NCBI GenBank assembly: GCA_016748015.1 | Contig: JAAOMT010000597.1 | Location: forward strand, 783,181-847,180 | Origin: Geosiphon pyriformis | Taxonomy: Eukaryota > Glomeromycota > Glomeromycetes > Archaeosporales > Geosiphonaceae | Direction of reading: 5' to 3' | Length of the DNA: 64,000 bases | Shown here: positions 11,723-24,178 of the stretch, in pieces | Numbering within the stretch: the first letter of the stretch is position 1 | Layout of the letters: the number at the start of each line of letters is the position of its first letter | Position numbers and translations under genes: made by a program | Notes under the pieces: model-generated | Databases searched by the model: none | Told to the model about the DNA's origin: nothing | Seen by the model: only the letters and a program-made list of their open reading frames with translations

Positions 11723-12031
11723 TTAATACTTATGATGATGATGATCTTTATTATGATGGTAGTGGTGGGGATGATGGTTTGATCGTCCTCTCAAGTTGAC
11801 ACCATGCGTGCGATGGTGCCATGAATGGTTTGATTGTGGTGGATTCCTTCCTTCAATTTCAAGGTCATCGTATTCATCATCATCATCATCAGAAAAGGTT
11901 TTATGATGTCTATGTCTTGGAAAACTATGATTTGATTTTTTTCCATTGGGATTTTTGTGAATGAATGAAGTCGCAAAAAAAATACCACCAAGAGCAGCAG
12001 AAAAAGAGAATAATATATTTCTTTGTGCCAT
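11723..12031 (-). CDS. Small histidine-rich, acidic-patch secreted or anchored protein
   Basis: Single-exon ORF of 102 residues starting with a hydrophobic segment (NILFSFSAALGGIFFATSF) that could be a signal peptide or signal anchor. It is followed by an acidic run (SDDDDDEYDDLEIEG) and then a His-rich tail with HRHHK, HHPHHYHHNKDHHHHKY and similar clusters reaching the C terminus. About a quarter of the mature part is His, which suggests Zn/Cu/Ni binding or a pH-sensitive role; this is inference from composition. The ATG is preceded by an A-rich leader and a TATATATA box about 105 bases upstream. No known family is recognised. The coding part is not an obvious microsatellite translation, although CATCAT-type codons dominate locally. 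Confidence 0.6.
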   Translation of the reverse strand: MAQRNILFSFSAALGGIFFATSFIHKNPNGKKSNHSFPRHRHHKTFSDDDDDEYDDLEIEGRNPPQSNHSWHHRTHGVNLRGRSNHHPHHYHHNKDHHHHKY

Positions 12032-12131
12032 GTTGATTAATGAAAAAATTTCAAGAAATCTGTTAGTTTGTTATGATTAAAAGTGTTTTCGATACAAGTA
12101 AGTTCTAACGAAAAATATAGAAGAAAGAGGT

Positions 12132-12141
12132 TATATATATA
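12132..12141 (-). promoter_or_regulatory. TATA-like box for the His-rich gene
   Basis: TATATATATA sits about 105 bases upstream of the minus-strand ATG at 12031, a plausible distance for a fungal TATA element with a 60-80 base leader. The context is AT-rich, so the assignment rests on position only. Confidence 0.4.
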
Positions 12142-12642
12142 GAAGAAAATTAAATGCAAAGTTGAAATAATATTAATAATCGTTTTTACTGTGGTCAATG
12201 TCGTAAAATGACTATGAAACTTTGCAAAATGATATAGTATGGTCGAAAATGGTCATTTCTTGGCACATTTACAGTTCTAAATACAAAATTTATCATCTCA
12301 TTAATAGAGACATATTTATAATTCTACTGATTGAAAAGAATTGAACCGATAATTCGTGTTCATTATCATTATCGACAAAGCAAAAAAGAAACATAGTTCA
12401 AAATTTACTACTATCAGTCTCATTTATCGGAACATATTTTCCCTTATGCATTTATACAAAAATTTTAAAAAGGAATAAATGGCAATGTAATTTAATTTAA
12501 ATCGGCATTTTGGAGTATGCAAAATTTTACAGGAGACATGGAACGCATGGTGTCGATCAAAATTAACGTCCTATAACCAACCAGATTGATTATTTGAAAT
12601 TAAATAAACCTCAGATATTTTTGCTGCGGTTACAAAAAGTGA

Positions 12643-12799
<157 letters not shown>

Positions 12800-15690
12800 T
12801 GTTATATAAAAAATTAAAGACTTGAAATTTTTTTAATGATACAGATTATTATGAAATATAGAAAAAAAGCTATAATTTCTAATGTTTGAAAAAGTAGACA
12901 TAATTTTTCAAGAATCTTTATTTTGAAAAGAAACATAAAAATTCATTCTTGTTCAATTTTATTATGATTATATCTGTTATATCTTTTTCACTTTGTTTAG
13001 CTATTCAAATTTCAAAGTTTTGAAACTTGTTTCTGAAACATGATGTAAGTTTATTATATTATTAATAAGCTTAGAGTTGTAAAAGTTGTACACATATTAA
13101 TTTCAACCCCCTGAAGTTTAAAACTTTTTTATTGTTTTATCTTATTTAGAATATTTTTATTTTTATTTTTATTTTCTAATATAAATGGAAATAGAAAAAA
13201 AATTACAAAAATCCCAATAAATAAATCATTACTTTTCAATTTTTGAGGTTCTCAAAATAATATTAATAGTTTATCATTTGAATATTATGAACTTGAACTA
13301 ATGCTATTTTTCTACATTCGGAGATCTCGTCTTTATTGCCAATTCTGTTTATTGCTAAAAATTAAGTATATGAACAATTCATTGAATGTTGTCTAGTTTA
13401 AATTACATAATAATTAAGTAAAGGATAAATATTCAATCATATTTCTGTATACAATGACTGAAGAAAAACATTTTTGATGAAAAAATCAGTGATAATCGTA
13501 TATTTGATTTGAAATTGATTTCTTTTTCTTTTTTTTTTTTTTTTCTGATGACTAGATCCGCGATCTTTACTGATCCTTTTTGCACAAACAATGAAATCAT
13601 TAAAATATGTTTATGGAAATGTAGATTTATAAATCGGTCAACAAATTTTTAAAAGAATTTAAGCTTAAACATTTTAATCTAAAATTTTAATTGAGTTTTA
13701 TCACTCAAGTTTTTCTTTAACAAAAAATGGTTACAAAGATAAAAGATCCTTCATGATGATATTAATACATTTGTTGATGAAAAAAAATATATATATATAG
13801 AAGACGAAAAAGTGATAAAACAAGAAAAAGTGATAAAAAAAAAAAAAAAAAGGTTTAAACCGATTTCCTCTTATGTAAATGACACTTTAAAGTTTTCAAC
13901 CTTTTCACTTTATTACTAGTTAAGGATCAATGGCGTTCTATTATTTATTTTGAATCTGTGTTAAAAAGGATTTTCTCATCACTATTTTTTGAAAATTTAA
14001 CTTTAAACATATAACTAAAAAGTGTGAAAACCTTTATTTTCTCCTAATCGATAGAATTCTTTGAAAAATAAATAAATAAATAAATAAATGAAAAATTATA
14101 ACTAGAGGATCCTTTAAGTTGAATTCGTCATACTTTGAAATTATTCCTCAAAATAAACAAAAATTTGTTGTTTATAATTAAAAATTTTTATCAGATTTTG
14201 AATTAATAGATTTTAAAATTAAATACTTTTTTCATAATTATTCTTAAAATGTATGTTGCTTTTGTTTTTTCATTAATTAATTTTTTATCGAGGATCCAAA
14301 TGATCTAATGAAAAAGGTTAATGAATGAGTTATTAATAATAAACATAAAATTTAATTAAAATTTAATTTTTTTCTTTGGAACTTTCTTTTTGCTATTTAA
14401 AAATCTCGGATTGTTAGACTTCAAATAAATAAATAAATTAATTAATTAATTAATTAATTAATTCCCAGACAAATAATATCTAGCGAGATTAAAAAAAAAA
14501 CTCTAGTACTATATTTCAATAATACTATCAAAGTTGAGAACTTGGGAGTTCTTTTGTATTATACAAAGTTAAATTTATTTAAGCTTCATAAAAAAATAAA
14601 ATTTTTTTTTATCGAGTTTAAATTTAAGAAATTAAATTAAATTAAATTTGTTTTAATTGAGTTAATTTTCTCATGAACTAATAACCCTAAAAATAAAACC
14701 TCTAAATTCTTTTGATAAATTATTCTTTTTAAAAGTCCCATCAGATTTACCAGATAGATGACCATTTTAATAAATTTCATTTTAGATAGTACACTTTTAT
14801 AATTAGTAAATAGAATAAAAACGAAAATTCAAAGCAAAATTTAAATGATATTTAAAAGAATAAAAATACAAAATTAATATGTTTTATTATGAGATAAACT
14901 TTGATATTTGTATCATGTCAAAAATGGATAAAAATTTAGTCAATCCAGAAATGATCCTTTGTACAAAAGTAAAGGGAGGGAAATAATTTTTTTTTTTTTT
15001 TTTTTTTACCTAAACTAAAATACAATGAAAAATCAATTCAAGTTTTCTGAAATGGAAAAGATAATTTCACATTTATTTGTCCCAATTTTTTTATCATATT
15101 CTCATAGCCCGACAATCATTTCATTCACTATTGTACTGTAAATGTACTAAGAAAATCAATATGCATTCGAAAATTCGGAAATTAAAACTTTATAATCCAT
15201 AAGGTTACAAACTTGAGATCGTCATACTAAAAAAATGTTATAATTTTGGCGCGTGTTTAAACATAAATTCTCAATAAGGTTTTTCTACAAACTTTTATTT
15301 GATAAAAAGGCTTAATAGGAGATAATCATAGAAAATTAAAAGAAATAAAATATCAATTTTTATCATTTCCTTTAACAAATATTAGCCTCCGACTGTCTAG
15401 GTTCTCACCAAAGATGACATGTGCTGTGTTGAGATAAAATTCATAAAAGTTATAGAGAATTAAAATTCTCAAATCAAGATACGGGAGTTTCTTTAGAAAC
15501 TTTCTAGCAATAAACTAAAAAGTAAGTTTATCAATCACCTTCCCCTAGAAATTATTTTTTTCTTTTAGCAAAAAATTCATTCATTCAGAACTTGTGGTCA
15601 TAAATTACTTTTTATTCGTTAGAAAGTTTCTTATTTGATAGAGAGATAAAAATTTTCCTTCAAATTTATTGATAGAAGGCCAGAAGATAA
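12800..15690. other. AT-rich gene desert
   Basis: No supported gene. The sequence consists of A/T runs, short AATT, AAAT and TAAA repeats (for example 14432-14462 and 14073-14090) and a T17-18 run at about 14988-15007. ORFs are short and without family resemblance. The last 100 bases lead into the decayed HMG-box gene. Confidence 0.5.
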
Positions 15691-17114
15691 ACCAACAACA
15701 GATAGTAGTAAAGTCATTGATGAAGAATAGTTTTCAGATATGATAAAAACTTTCAATACATTTATTAGAAATTTTATTAAATCAACTGAAAAAACTCTTA
15801 CTAAAGCCATCATCCCAAGGCCACAAAATTCCTTTATATTGTATCGTAAAAATTTTCTCAGCACAACATCATATAAATTTTTCTGCAGATTATGAAATAG
15901 TAAAATTATTGGATAACGTGTCACAAATAGTATCGCAAAATTTGGCAAAATTTTCTCACGATGAGAAGAGTTTTTGGGAAGATTATAAAATTGGACTATG
16001 AAATAAATTTTCTCAATTAAAAATACCAACCCAAGATTCCCTGCACTCGAAAAAATTGTGTTACTACTAATTTCGATGAACATCCAAATTTTCCAATTTA
16101 GTGAGTTTGCAAAACTTTGGGGAAACATCATGATTATTCCAACTTTGGCTAATTCATCGTCAGCTAACATGAATGACGTTAATTCTACTTTAAATTTTTG
16201 AGGAACAAATGAATACATACATGCTTAACACATTAGCATCACACAAGAATAAGTCTTTTTCAACCAACTGAAGATGTCATGTATTTTCCCGTACAAGTTT
16301 CACACTTGAACATTCATTGCATCAATTCACATTTCCACTGAGAAGTCAAAACTTTAAATCTAAAGAAATCATAAATTCGATACAAAACATTGAGTCCAAT
16401 GATTCCCATTCATGCTAAAGTACAGGTAATCACTCTAATTCAAGTTATCAGTCAACCAACTCCATATTACAAAATGACCAACAACAAAAACAACTTAATC
16501 AGCAAAATCAAAATTCTGCAACCAGTTTCAATTTATTAAATCTCAAAAAAAAATAAAAAAACCTCCCCCCCCCCTAAAGACCAAAAAGAAACAAAGCGAT
16601 ATATAATAATTCAGAATCATCTGTTTCCATTGATTAAACGTCAAAAACAATTTTCCTTTTTCATCAAAGCAAACCAACCAACCATTAACCATGACATGTC
16701 ATCGGAGGGATTATTTATAATACATTACCTACGGAACAATCACGAATTGATCAAAGCTTACTATTGCCTTCTCTTTCCTTTCTTTATCAACTGATTTCCC
16801 ACCAGTAGGAACATGTCAATTTATTTCACCTGAAAAATCGGTAGAAAAAGTTCAAAAACAAATATTACCCATGAATTTATTTTCATCAAATTCTTTTCTT
16901 GTCCCTTCTCCTCAGCCACCACCATTTTTCCAACATCCATCATTAACAACTTCAACTTTTAAAGGAGGCTAGATGTCTGAATCCCAATTCATATCGTTCT
17001 CAACTTCTTCCACAAGCTGGACTTTAATATTATCTTTCATCGTCAACTTCCACACCAAAGGAAACTAATTCTCATAATTCACAAGAGTTTAATTTGGTTG
17101 AATTATCAACTTGA
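15690..17114 (+). pseudogene. Decayed HMG-box (MATA-type) transcription factor gene
   Basis: On the plus strand, 15730-15850 encodes KAIIPRPQNSFILYRKNF, matching the start of a MATA-type HMG box (RPPNAFILYR). After a frame change, 15890-15998 encodes VSQIVSQNLAKFSHDEKSFW and then EDYKIGL, matching HMG helix 2 and 3, ending at an in-frame TGA. Coding-like pieces continue in alternating frames to 17114: a Gln/Asn-rich stretch (NDQQQKQLNQQNQNSATSF near 16477-16535), LPTEQSRIDQSLLLPSLSF (near 16727-16783), a Pro-rich stretch (VPSPQPPPFFQHPSL near 16900-16945) and KETNSHNSQEFNLVELST to a final TGA. At least six stops or frameshifts break it. One break could be a 43-nt intron ending TTTTCTGCAG, but the others are not explained by introns. 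An intact HMG-box gene lies 4 kb downstream on the same strand. Confidence 0.7.
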
Positions 17115-19023
17115 TTTCGATTGCAGTTGTTCAAATTCATACAATATGATTGATCTAATTTTATTATATACAGGGAATAACTTTTTAAACAGAATAATAC
17201 CAAACGGTAACGCGATCAATTAAAATAAGGTTGTGATATATTTTAATATTGAAGCTATCATAAATATCAATCTGCATAATGCCGCTGTTATTAAATATTT
17301 AAATAATTCAAAACCAATGAAAGGATAAATTTCAAGACCCTCATTTCCTGAATTTTCAATAATTTATTTTCCAAATCTTGCATATATTTCTTAAAAGGTA
17401 AGCCTTGCGCTTACATCCAAAATCGTTCTATTTTCTTTTTTGATCTCTTTCATCTTCCATTTAATTTTCCATTTAATTTTTGATTAGAAATTCATTACTA
17501 ACAATAAATTTGTTAATAAAGATCTTTCTCAATCATCTCTATGATTAAATTTTTATGCATCACTGAAAATTAAAATTGATTAATATTAGGTAAAACGAAA
17601 CGGTTATTATAATCTTGTATCCTTTTGTCTTGTCAAGGAGATGACATCAATATAAACTCCTTTAGAAAGAACTTTAAATATTATCAACCTAATTAAAGTT
17701 TGAGTTAGATAGTTTTTTTTTATTTACAAATTTGAATGTTATTTATTTTATGCTTGGTAATTGTTTGGTAGTCAAATTTTTGTTGATTTTTACAAATCAA
17801 ACTTTTACCAGTTTTGTTTGTTTGATCTTGTTATGCAAATGGTGAAAATATTTTTGGACAGATTTGACTTTTAGCAATTTGGCTTTTGTAATATATTTAC
17901 AGATGAAAGTAGATATTTTCCATAAATAGTTTTAAAGATAAAAACTTTTAATTCATGAGATATTTAATTTTCTTGCATTTAGAAAAATTTCTTGATATAG
18001 AAAAACCGTACAAATTAAAACTGTATTGAAAAGAATATAAAAATAATATATATATTTAAATATTTCAAAAATATTAATTGATTTGCCAATTCTTTTCTTG
18101 ATACATTGATAAGGGTGCATATTCGTACATAATTTTTCTTATCTCTTGTTTTGATTTCAAATTTTAGTGAGATATAATCTATAAGATTTATTTTTGAATA
18201 ACAAATCTCCATCAATTCACCTTTGGAATAATTTATAATTCCAAAATTCGATATTAGAAGACAAAACCTTAATTTTTATTCATGTCCTACTTTTAGGAAT
18301 TGATGGTAGAAATTAATATAACCCGATAAAGAAATAGGCAGAAAATTCTTTTTCAACACTTTACCATTTCAGGATTAAACAATTTAGGAATTTTAATCTG
18401 CAAAGTTATTTCGGAAAAATTTAGATAACGAGCAGAAAAAAAAAACAGTTTTTAACATAATATTTATTACTGTTTTTGTTAGTATGTGTGTTCAAACTTT
18501 GAATTTTTCCCTATTAAAATGAGAATTAAATGCACAAGTCATTTTTAGTCTGTAAATTTATTTATTTTTTGAACTTCTAAAATCAAAACAAATAATGAAA
18601 AAATTTTTTTTTTTAGTCTGTGAACCATTTTGAGTTTCATTAAGGTTTTATAATTTATCAACTATGATTATGTTAAGTATTTTAATTTAATTTTCGTTAC
18701 TGACTTCTTTCGATCGAAGTTCAAAAGAAGATTTGCACCATTTGCTAAAAATATCACACCTCTACTTATCTGATGTGAAGCACATCCTACTTGTTTTTTT
18801 TTATGTATATCGAGATTCCCTTCTATGTCATAGTTTTTTTTCTTTAATTCATCATTGAAACTAGATCTTTCCCTATTCTATTAATACAACAAAGATCACC
18901 ATTGTTTGCATTTAACACGAAAGAATCAAGTTTTTTATTTCATAGTAATAAGCATACTACAATTAATAATTTTTTTTTTATTATCATTTTACGAGTGAGG
19001 TCACAATTAATAATAATAATAAC

Positions 19024-19069
<46 letters not shown>

Positions 19070-19475
19070 TAAATTTTGAGATTATTAATTTCGGATGAAT
19101 AAAAACTTTTTAAATAGTTTAAGCTTATTTAAAATTCTTCTTATCTATTCCAAAAGATATTTTCTGTTAATCTGTTCCATTATTCGCAAGCAATGGTAAT
19201 TAAACTTTGAGTATAAAAATATTTACAATTTTAATAATAATTATACAATTTAATAGAATTTTTATCCAAATATTTTAATAAAAATAGCAAATCTAAATAT
19301 TGAGAACAAAATGTTTAGCATTTCCTACGTAACTTGACATAATATTAGGAGTTGGAACATTCGACTAAATATTACATTTTATTTTTGACAAAGAGTAAAA
19401 AAAAAAATTGCGTTTTATTATAGCCTCGCTTGTTTAAATAATCTCAAAAGCAGGTTTGTAAAAAAAGATTATTAC

Positions 19476-19536
<61 letters not shown>

Positions 19537-21287
19537 TTCATCTAATTGAATCATTAAAGACTTTTATTTAATAAAAACTGGATCTCAATTATATCCAATA
19601 AACGATACCATACCAACTTCAAGACTCATAGAATGTTAATTAAAGCCCTATTCGAAAGCCTGCGTTAGCTTTTTCTAATTTTTTGTTTCTGTAAATATGA
19701 CTTAATATTAGCCTTGTTTTTCTAAAGTATTTTTCAAGATCATAAATTCCGATTTACTTTTCTTCAAACCAAGTTTAATTGCAGTTCTTATTGACGTTTA
19801 ACAAGTCCTACCAATCGACCTTTTTTCCGATCTCAAGTACCGTAAAAGGTGACTTAAAAATAATGCAGAGATTTTTACCTTTTTTTTTTTCCTTTTACGA
19901 ATACTTAATATTACGCAAATTAGAAGTAATAAGATTTTCTTTGAAATTTTTAATTGCAAATCGTATAAATATCGACAAAATTTAGATGAAAAAAAATCTG
20001 ATCTTCGGCCTCATCATAAATTTCGACTGGTCTAGACATCATGCTAAAATAAATTTTGTTTCATTTGGCACGGACCATTAATTTTAAATTTTAATATTTT
20101 TTGGCCGATTATTAAAGATCTATACCACTCTTTTTGGCCTGAATTGAATCAAAAGACAAAAAATTTAATAATCTCAAAAAGTATGAGCAATGCTTAATAA
20201 CATTTCACAAATTTCGTTTATTATAAATAGCAATTTGCCGATAGGCAAATCCAAATTTATGTTTTCTGATAAGGCATCACATGCATAATGACATCAAAAA
20301 AAAAAAACTTCTTTCTTTCCTAATCGTCAGGCTGCATGGAAGCTCCTTGTTGCATGTTTGCTAGGAAATTGAAATGACAAATAAATATTCTATCAACTAC
20401 TACGTCATAAGTGATCTAAAATTAATGATGTCAAAAAGTTGGGCACACAGTTTTTTTTTCTTGTTAAACCAAATTCGAATTTTGAATTATTTTGCGCATA
20501 GCGGCAAATTGTGTAAAGTTTAGATTGCCGAAAGTTGATATTTTTACCGGTTTGGTTCGGTTTGGTTCGGTTTGGTTTGGTTCGGTTATGTTAACTTAAA
20601 ATGAGTGGCTTTTTAAGGTAAAGCCATTCATAATTTTCAACTTAATCTTGTTATAGTAATGACAAGTCTAGGGCTGTTCGATAGGATTCCACAAACAATC
20701 TTCAATTGGGAGATGTAGAGAACCTCAGTATTTTTATGATTTCAATTTGAACTTGATACGTTTTTTTTTGATGTGCAATTGTGAAAATAAAATTAAGTTT
20801 AACTTATCGGTGATTTTTAAAAAGCTTATTTTTTTTATTCCAGAATTTAAAAATAGTGAAATTATACTAAAACTTTTTTTTTACGATAAATTAGAATAAA
20901 ATTTTTTCAAGAACACAAGTAAATTTTAATCCACATGTTTTACTTTCTCAGTAAAGATTTTCAACCTAAATTAAAACTTTTCTCGTTTGTGATCAGGTTA
21001 CCACGAAAGCAGAAAAGTGATAAATTTCAATTTATAGGTTACATTAAAAATCAACCAGCAATCTGTAACTCCAAGATTTACTAAACTTTTCAATTTATAA
21101 AAAGACACTTGAAATTCCCCCCCTCCCCTCTCTCTCCTTTAATTTTCTCCAAAGGTTTTTTTTAATTCCTTCAGTTTCACCTGGAATCTACAATTCTATT
21201 ATTAATTGTTTCAATTCAAATTTTAAAAAAAAAAGAAAAACTCTCAAAAATTTTAACAAATCAGTTTCTAATTTCAAATAGTCCAAA
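17115..21287. other. AT-rich intergenic region between two HMG-box loci
   Basis: No supported gene over 4.2 kb. It holds AAT repeats at about 19005-19067, ATT repeats at about 19468-19538, and a GGTTTGGTTC tandem repeat at 20549-20587. Small ORFs at 18015-18215 (minus) and 19779-19985 (plus) have A/T-driven composition and no family resemblance. Near 21115-21140 a C-rich/CT tract precedes the HMG-box gene by about 150 bases and is a candidate core-promoter element. Confidence 0.5.
20549..20587. repeat. Tandem repeat of a GGTTTGGTTC unit
   Basis: Three to four head-to-tail copies of a 10-base unit built from GGTTT and GGTTC pentamers, ending in GGTTATG. It stands out because it is G-rich in an AT-rich desert. 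No role is evident. Confidence 0.8.
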
Positions 21288-22316
21288 ATGCCAAAACATA
21301 CTCAAAAATTACATTCAAGACCTGAACCATCCATTGAACTATTTATACGACCCCAATTTCCACCTAATTTAACTATTCATGAATTGTTGGATAATGCTCT
21401 CAAAAAACTATACAAAAAAAAACTTATAAAACCCCCGAATGCCTTTTTAGCTTACAGGATGGCACTTCAAAAGGAATTAAATATAAAAAAACTTCGTCCA
21501 ACTATGCGAGACCTTTCCTTAACAGCAGCAAAACTTTGGATTCAAGAACCTGAATATGTAAGGGCAAAATACAACCAGATTGTAATGGAGGCTAGAGCGT
21601 ACTTTGAAAAGATTCGGGATGAAATATTTCCTTTGCAAATTTTTGAATATCGTCCAAACCCATATCCATACGAAAATGGAAATTTTTATGATGGATCTGT
21701 CGCTCTAAAGAATTCTCCGCAATATTTTTGTTCACCAATGTATTACGAAAATTTTGAAATTGGTACAGAATTCACACCTCTAATCAATATCCCGGAATCG
21801 GAGAGTTGGCTTCTGAATACTTCCGGAATGGATCAATATGATGTAACCCAGTCATATGCCCACGAACCAGACTTGTCTTGCGTCACAAATGATTCTTCGT
21901 GGATAGATTCCCCTTCAAATGAACAATTATCACAGCGTTCTTTCCCGAATGGAAGTTGTATATTTAGTGGGTTAGATCTTCAATTAGCAGTTCATGGTAA
22001 GTGAATTCTTTCAAGATTTCCTACGATTGATAAATTTTCTATGCTCAAATCGGTAGTTTAATTGTTGACAAACTTTTTTTATTTTTTATTTTTTTTAAAA
22101 AAAAAAAAAGAAGAATCCTCAGAGATAAATGGATCTAATCTCGTCTCCAATGATCAACTTGAACAAGTCACACTAGGAACCGAAGTGATTCAATTGGGGA
22201 AAAAAGTTGAACGCTTACTTTCTGAAGTACAACAACAATTTGAGAAGACAATGTCTTCAAATAGATGTCGCGAGTTTGTAAATCAAGGTTTCGTTGCCTT
22301 GTCTGTACCTTGGTAA
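21288..22316 (+). CDS. HMG-box (MATA-type) DNA-binding protein
   Basis: Two exons: 21288-21996 and a second ending with TAA at 22316, about 300-304 residues. Residues about 44-110 form an HMG box: IKPPNAFLAYR opens helix 1, then LRPTMRDLSLTAAKLWIQEP covers helix 2, and YVRAKYNQIVMEARAYFEKI covers helix 3, a layout typical of MATA_HMG proteins. The middle is acidic and aromatic (possible activation region). The C-terminal part contains a heptad-like helix (VIQLGKKVERLLSEVQQQFE), suggesting dimerisation. The donor GTAAGT at 21997 is strong. Three acceptors (exon 2 starting at 22111, 22114 or 22123) all keep the frame. Such proteins are expanded in arbuscular mycorrhizal fungi; a role in mating is not implied for a single member. 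A CT-rich tract lies about 150 bases upstream. Confidence 0.82.
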
Positions 22317-23286
22317 TAGTAATTGTTGATTATCTTTCATTCTCTTTTTAAAATCTTTTTTTGGAATTGTTTGAAATGATCATTTTTTTAAAACCTTTTT
22401 TTGGATTATTACTCAGCACCAAAAAAGAAGGTTGATTTAAAATAGCAAAAAAATAGTTAACTTATTAATTATTAAACACATGCGTTGGTCTTTGAAAGTC
22501 ACATCCTACCAAAAATGTTAACAAAAGAAAAAATAGTAAAAAGCTAAAGTCCCCATCGAGATAATATTACTCGACTTATTATTATATTCTTACAAACTTT
22601 TTTTTCTCTTTAAAGAATGGTTTTTTGAAAAATCTTCAGTTTCAATGTTTTTGGATGTCTTTAATCTAAAATCTTACTAGTCACTTTTAGTCATTGCTCA
22701 GAAAATTCCACAATTAGCAAAAAACATTTCCCCCGAATAATTAATTGCCTAAAAACTCGTATCCAAAATAATACTGAATCTCGGCAAATTTTTTCATTTC
22801 CTTATTTTGAGTTTTTATAAATAGCATCGACTATTGAAAAATCTTGACATTTAAATTCAGAAAGCTTTAGTGCTTTCACCATTTCTAGATTCTTGAACTC
22901 GAAAATATGATAAAAGATTTATAATGAAGCAAAGAATCAAAATTAAATTTTTATATTCAGATTTCATACAAAATTTATACGCTACAAAATTAGTTCTTTT
23001 TGCATGGGAAATAAATTAAAAAAAAAAGGGATTTAAGTTTAGGGTTGATAATAATTCATGCAAAGTATCATGAGTTGCATCAAAAAATTAAATGAATAAC
23101 TCGTCGCCTTTCCTCCGAGTCACATTTTTTACTTTACACCAGGGGTGATTGTAGTACAAGAATCCAAAACCATCAGATGATATCTTGGATTCTCACAATA
23201 AATTTAAGAGCAGATTGTTAATAAAGCTGGAAATTTCCCCCTTTTTAATCTAATTTTGATTTAAAAGTCCAAATTGCTAAATAAAA
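22317..23286. other. Intergenic spacer between the HMG-box and BRAT1-like genes
   Basis: Just under 1 kb between two plus-strand genes. AT-rich, with no coding-like frame. It must hold the HMG gene's 3' untranslated region and the promoter of the downstream gene; no clear TATA element is distinguishable from background. Confidence 0.5.
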
Positions 23287-24132
23287 ATGGAACAGTTAAA
23301 GAGAGTTTTGAACTCACTACCACACATGTCTAAAGATATCGTTGATGATACAATTCACGAAAAAATTTTGTCATATCTATCAGAGTATGCAGAACAAGGG
23401 CCAACTATAGTTTCTTTATTCGTGGAATGGAATGTGTTGAATGTTATAAGAGTACGTGAGAACGAAGCAACAATTAGCTCCCGAATTCACCATTAACTTA
23501 CTCAAAATTTTGACTTTTGAAAAATAATTGCCACGCACAGGAATGTACTTTTGAAAATAATGATAACAATCCTAATATACAAGATCATAGGATCGCTTCG
23601 CTGGTGATTCGTTTCCTCAGCTCTCTTTTAGAAAATGATGATAAAGATGAAGCATTATTATTTTCCCGTTTGATCCGAGATTATTCTGATGTGCTCGGAT
23701 TTATCTTGAAAAATGTCTTTTCTGAGGAGGCACTGATGAGATGTTCTTGCATCATGGCATTGACAAGTATTATTGGTTATGTTGAGGGTGCAAAATGGTA
23801 GTGTCGGAGAGTTATTTTTATTTCTTTGAAAATCTGGAGCTATAAAAATTTTTTTTTTTAGTGTTTCACCCCTACTAAATTATTCTCTATTGCACGTTCA
23901 AGGTTTTTGGAATCCAAGAAAAGTTCCCAAGTCATTTCTACATGCTTCGAGGACACAAGCAATTACGTTAGTTACACATCGCTTTTGTTTCGACAGATTT
24001 TTAATCTTGTCATAATTAACAGTTGAAGGCCTACTTGGGAAAAGGTTGTGATTGCCACTACGAAATTAATCTCAACAATTATAACGAATTGCCCACCACC
24101 TCCGTGGAAGCTTAATGAGCCAGAATCATCAC

Positions 24133-24178
<46 letters not shown>

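Noticed and set aside
11791-11991. Second minus-strand ORF inside the His-rich gene
   Set aside because: Out-of-frame shadow: its Met-run and poly-Ile character come from the CAT/GAT codons of the His-rich ORF.
15631-16218. 195-residue minus-strand ORF, hydrophobic
   Set aside because: It is antisense to the decayed HMG-box gene, whose plus-strand pieces match a known family. The ORF has no family resemblance and its length is a by-product of the opposite strand's composition.
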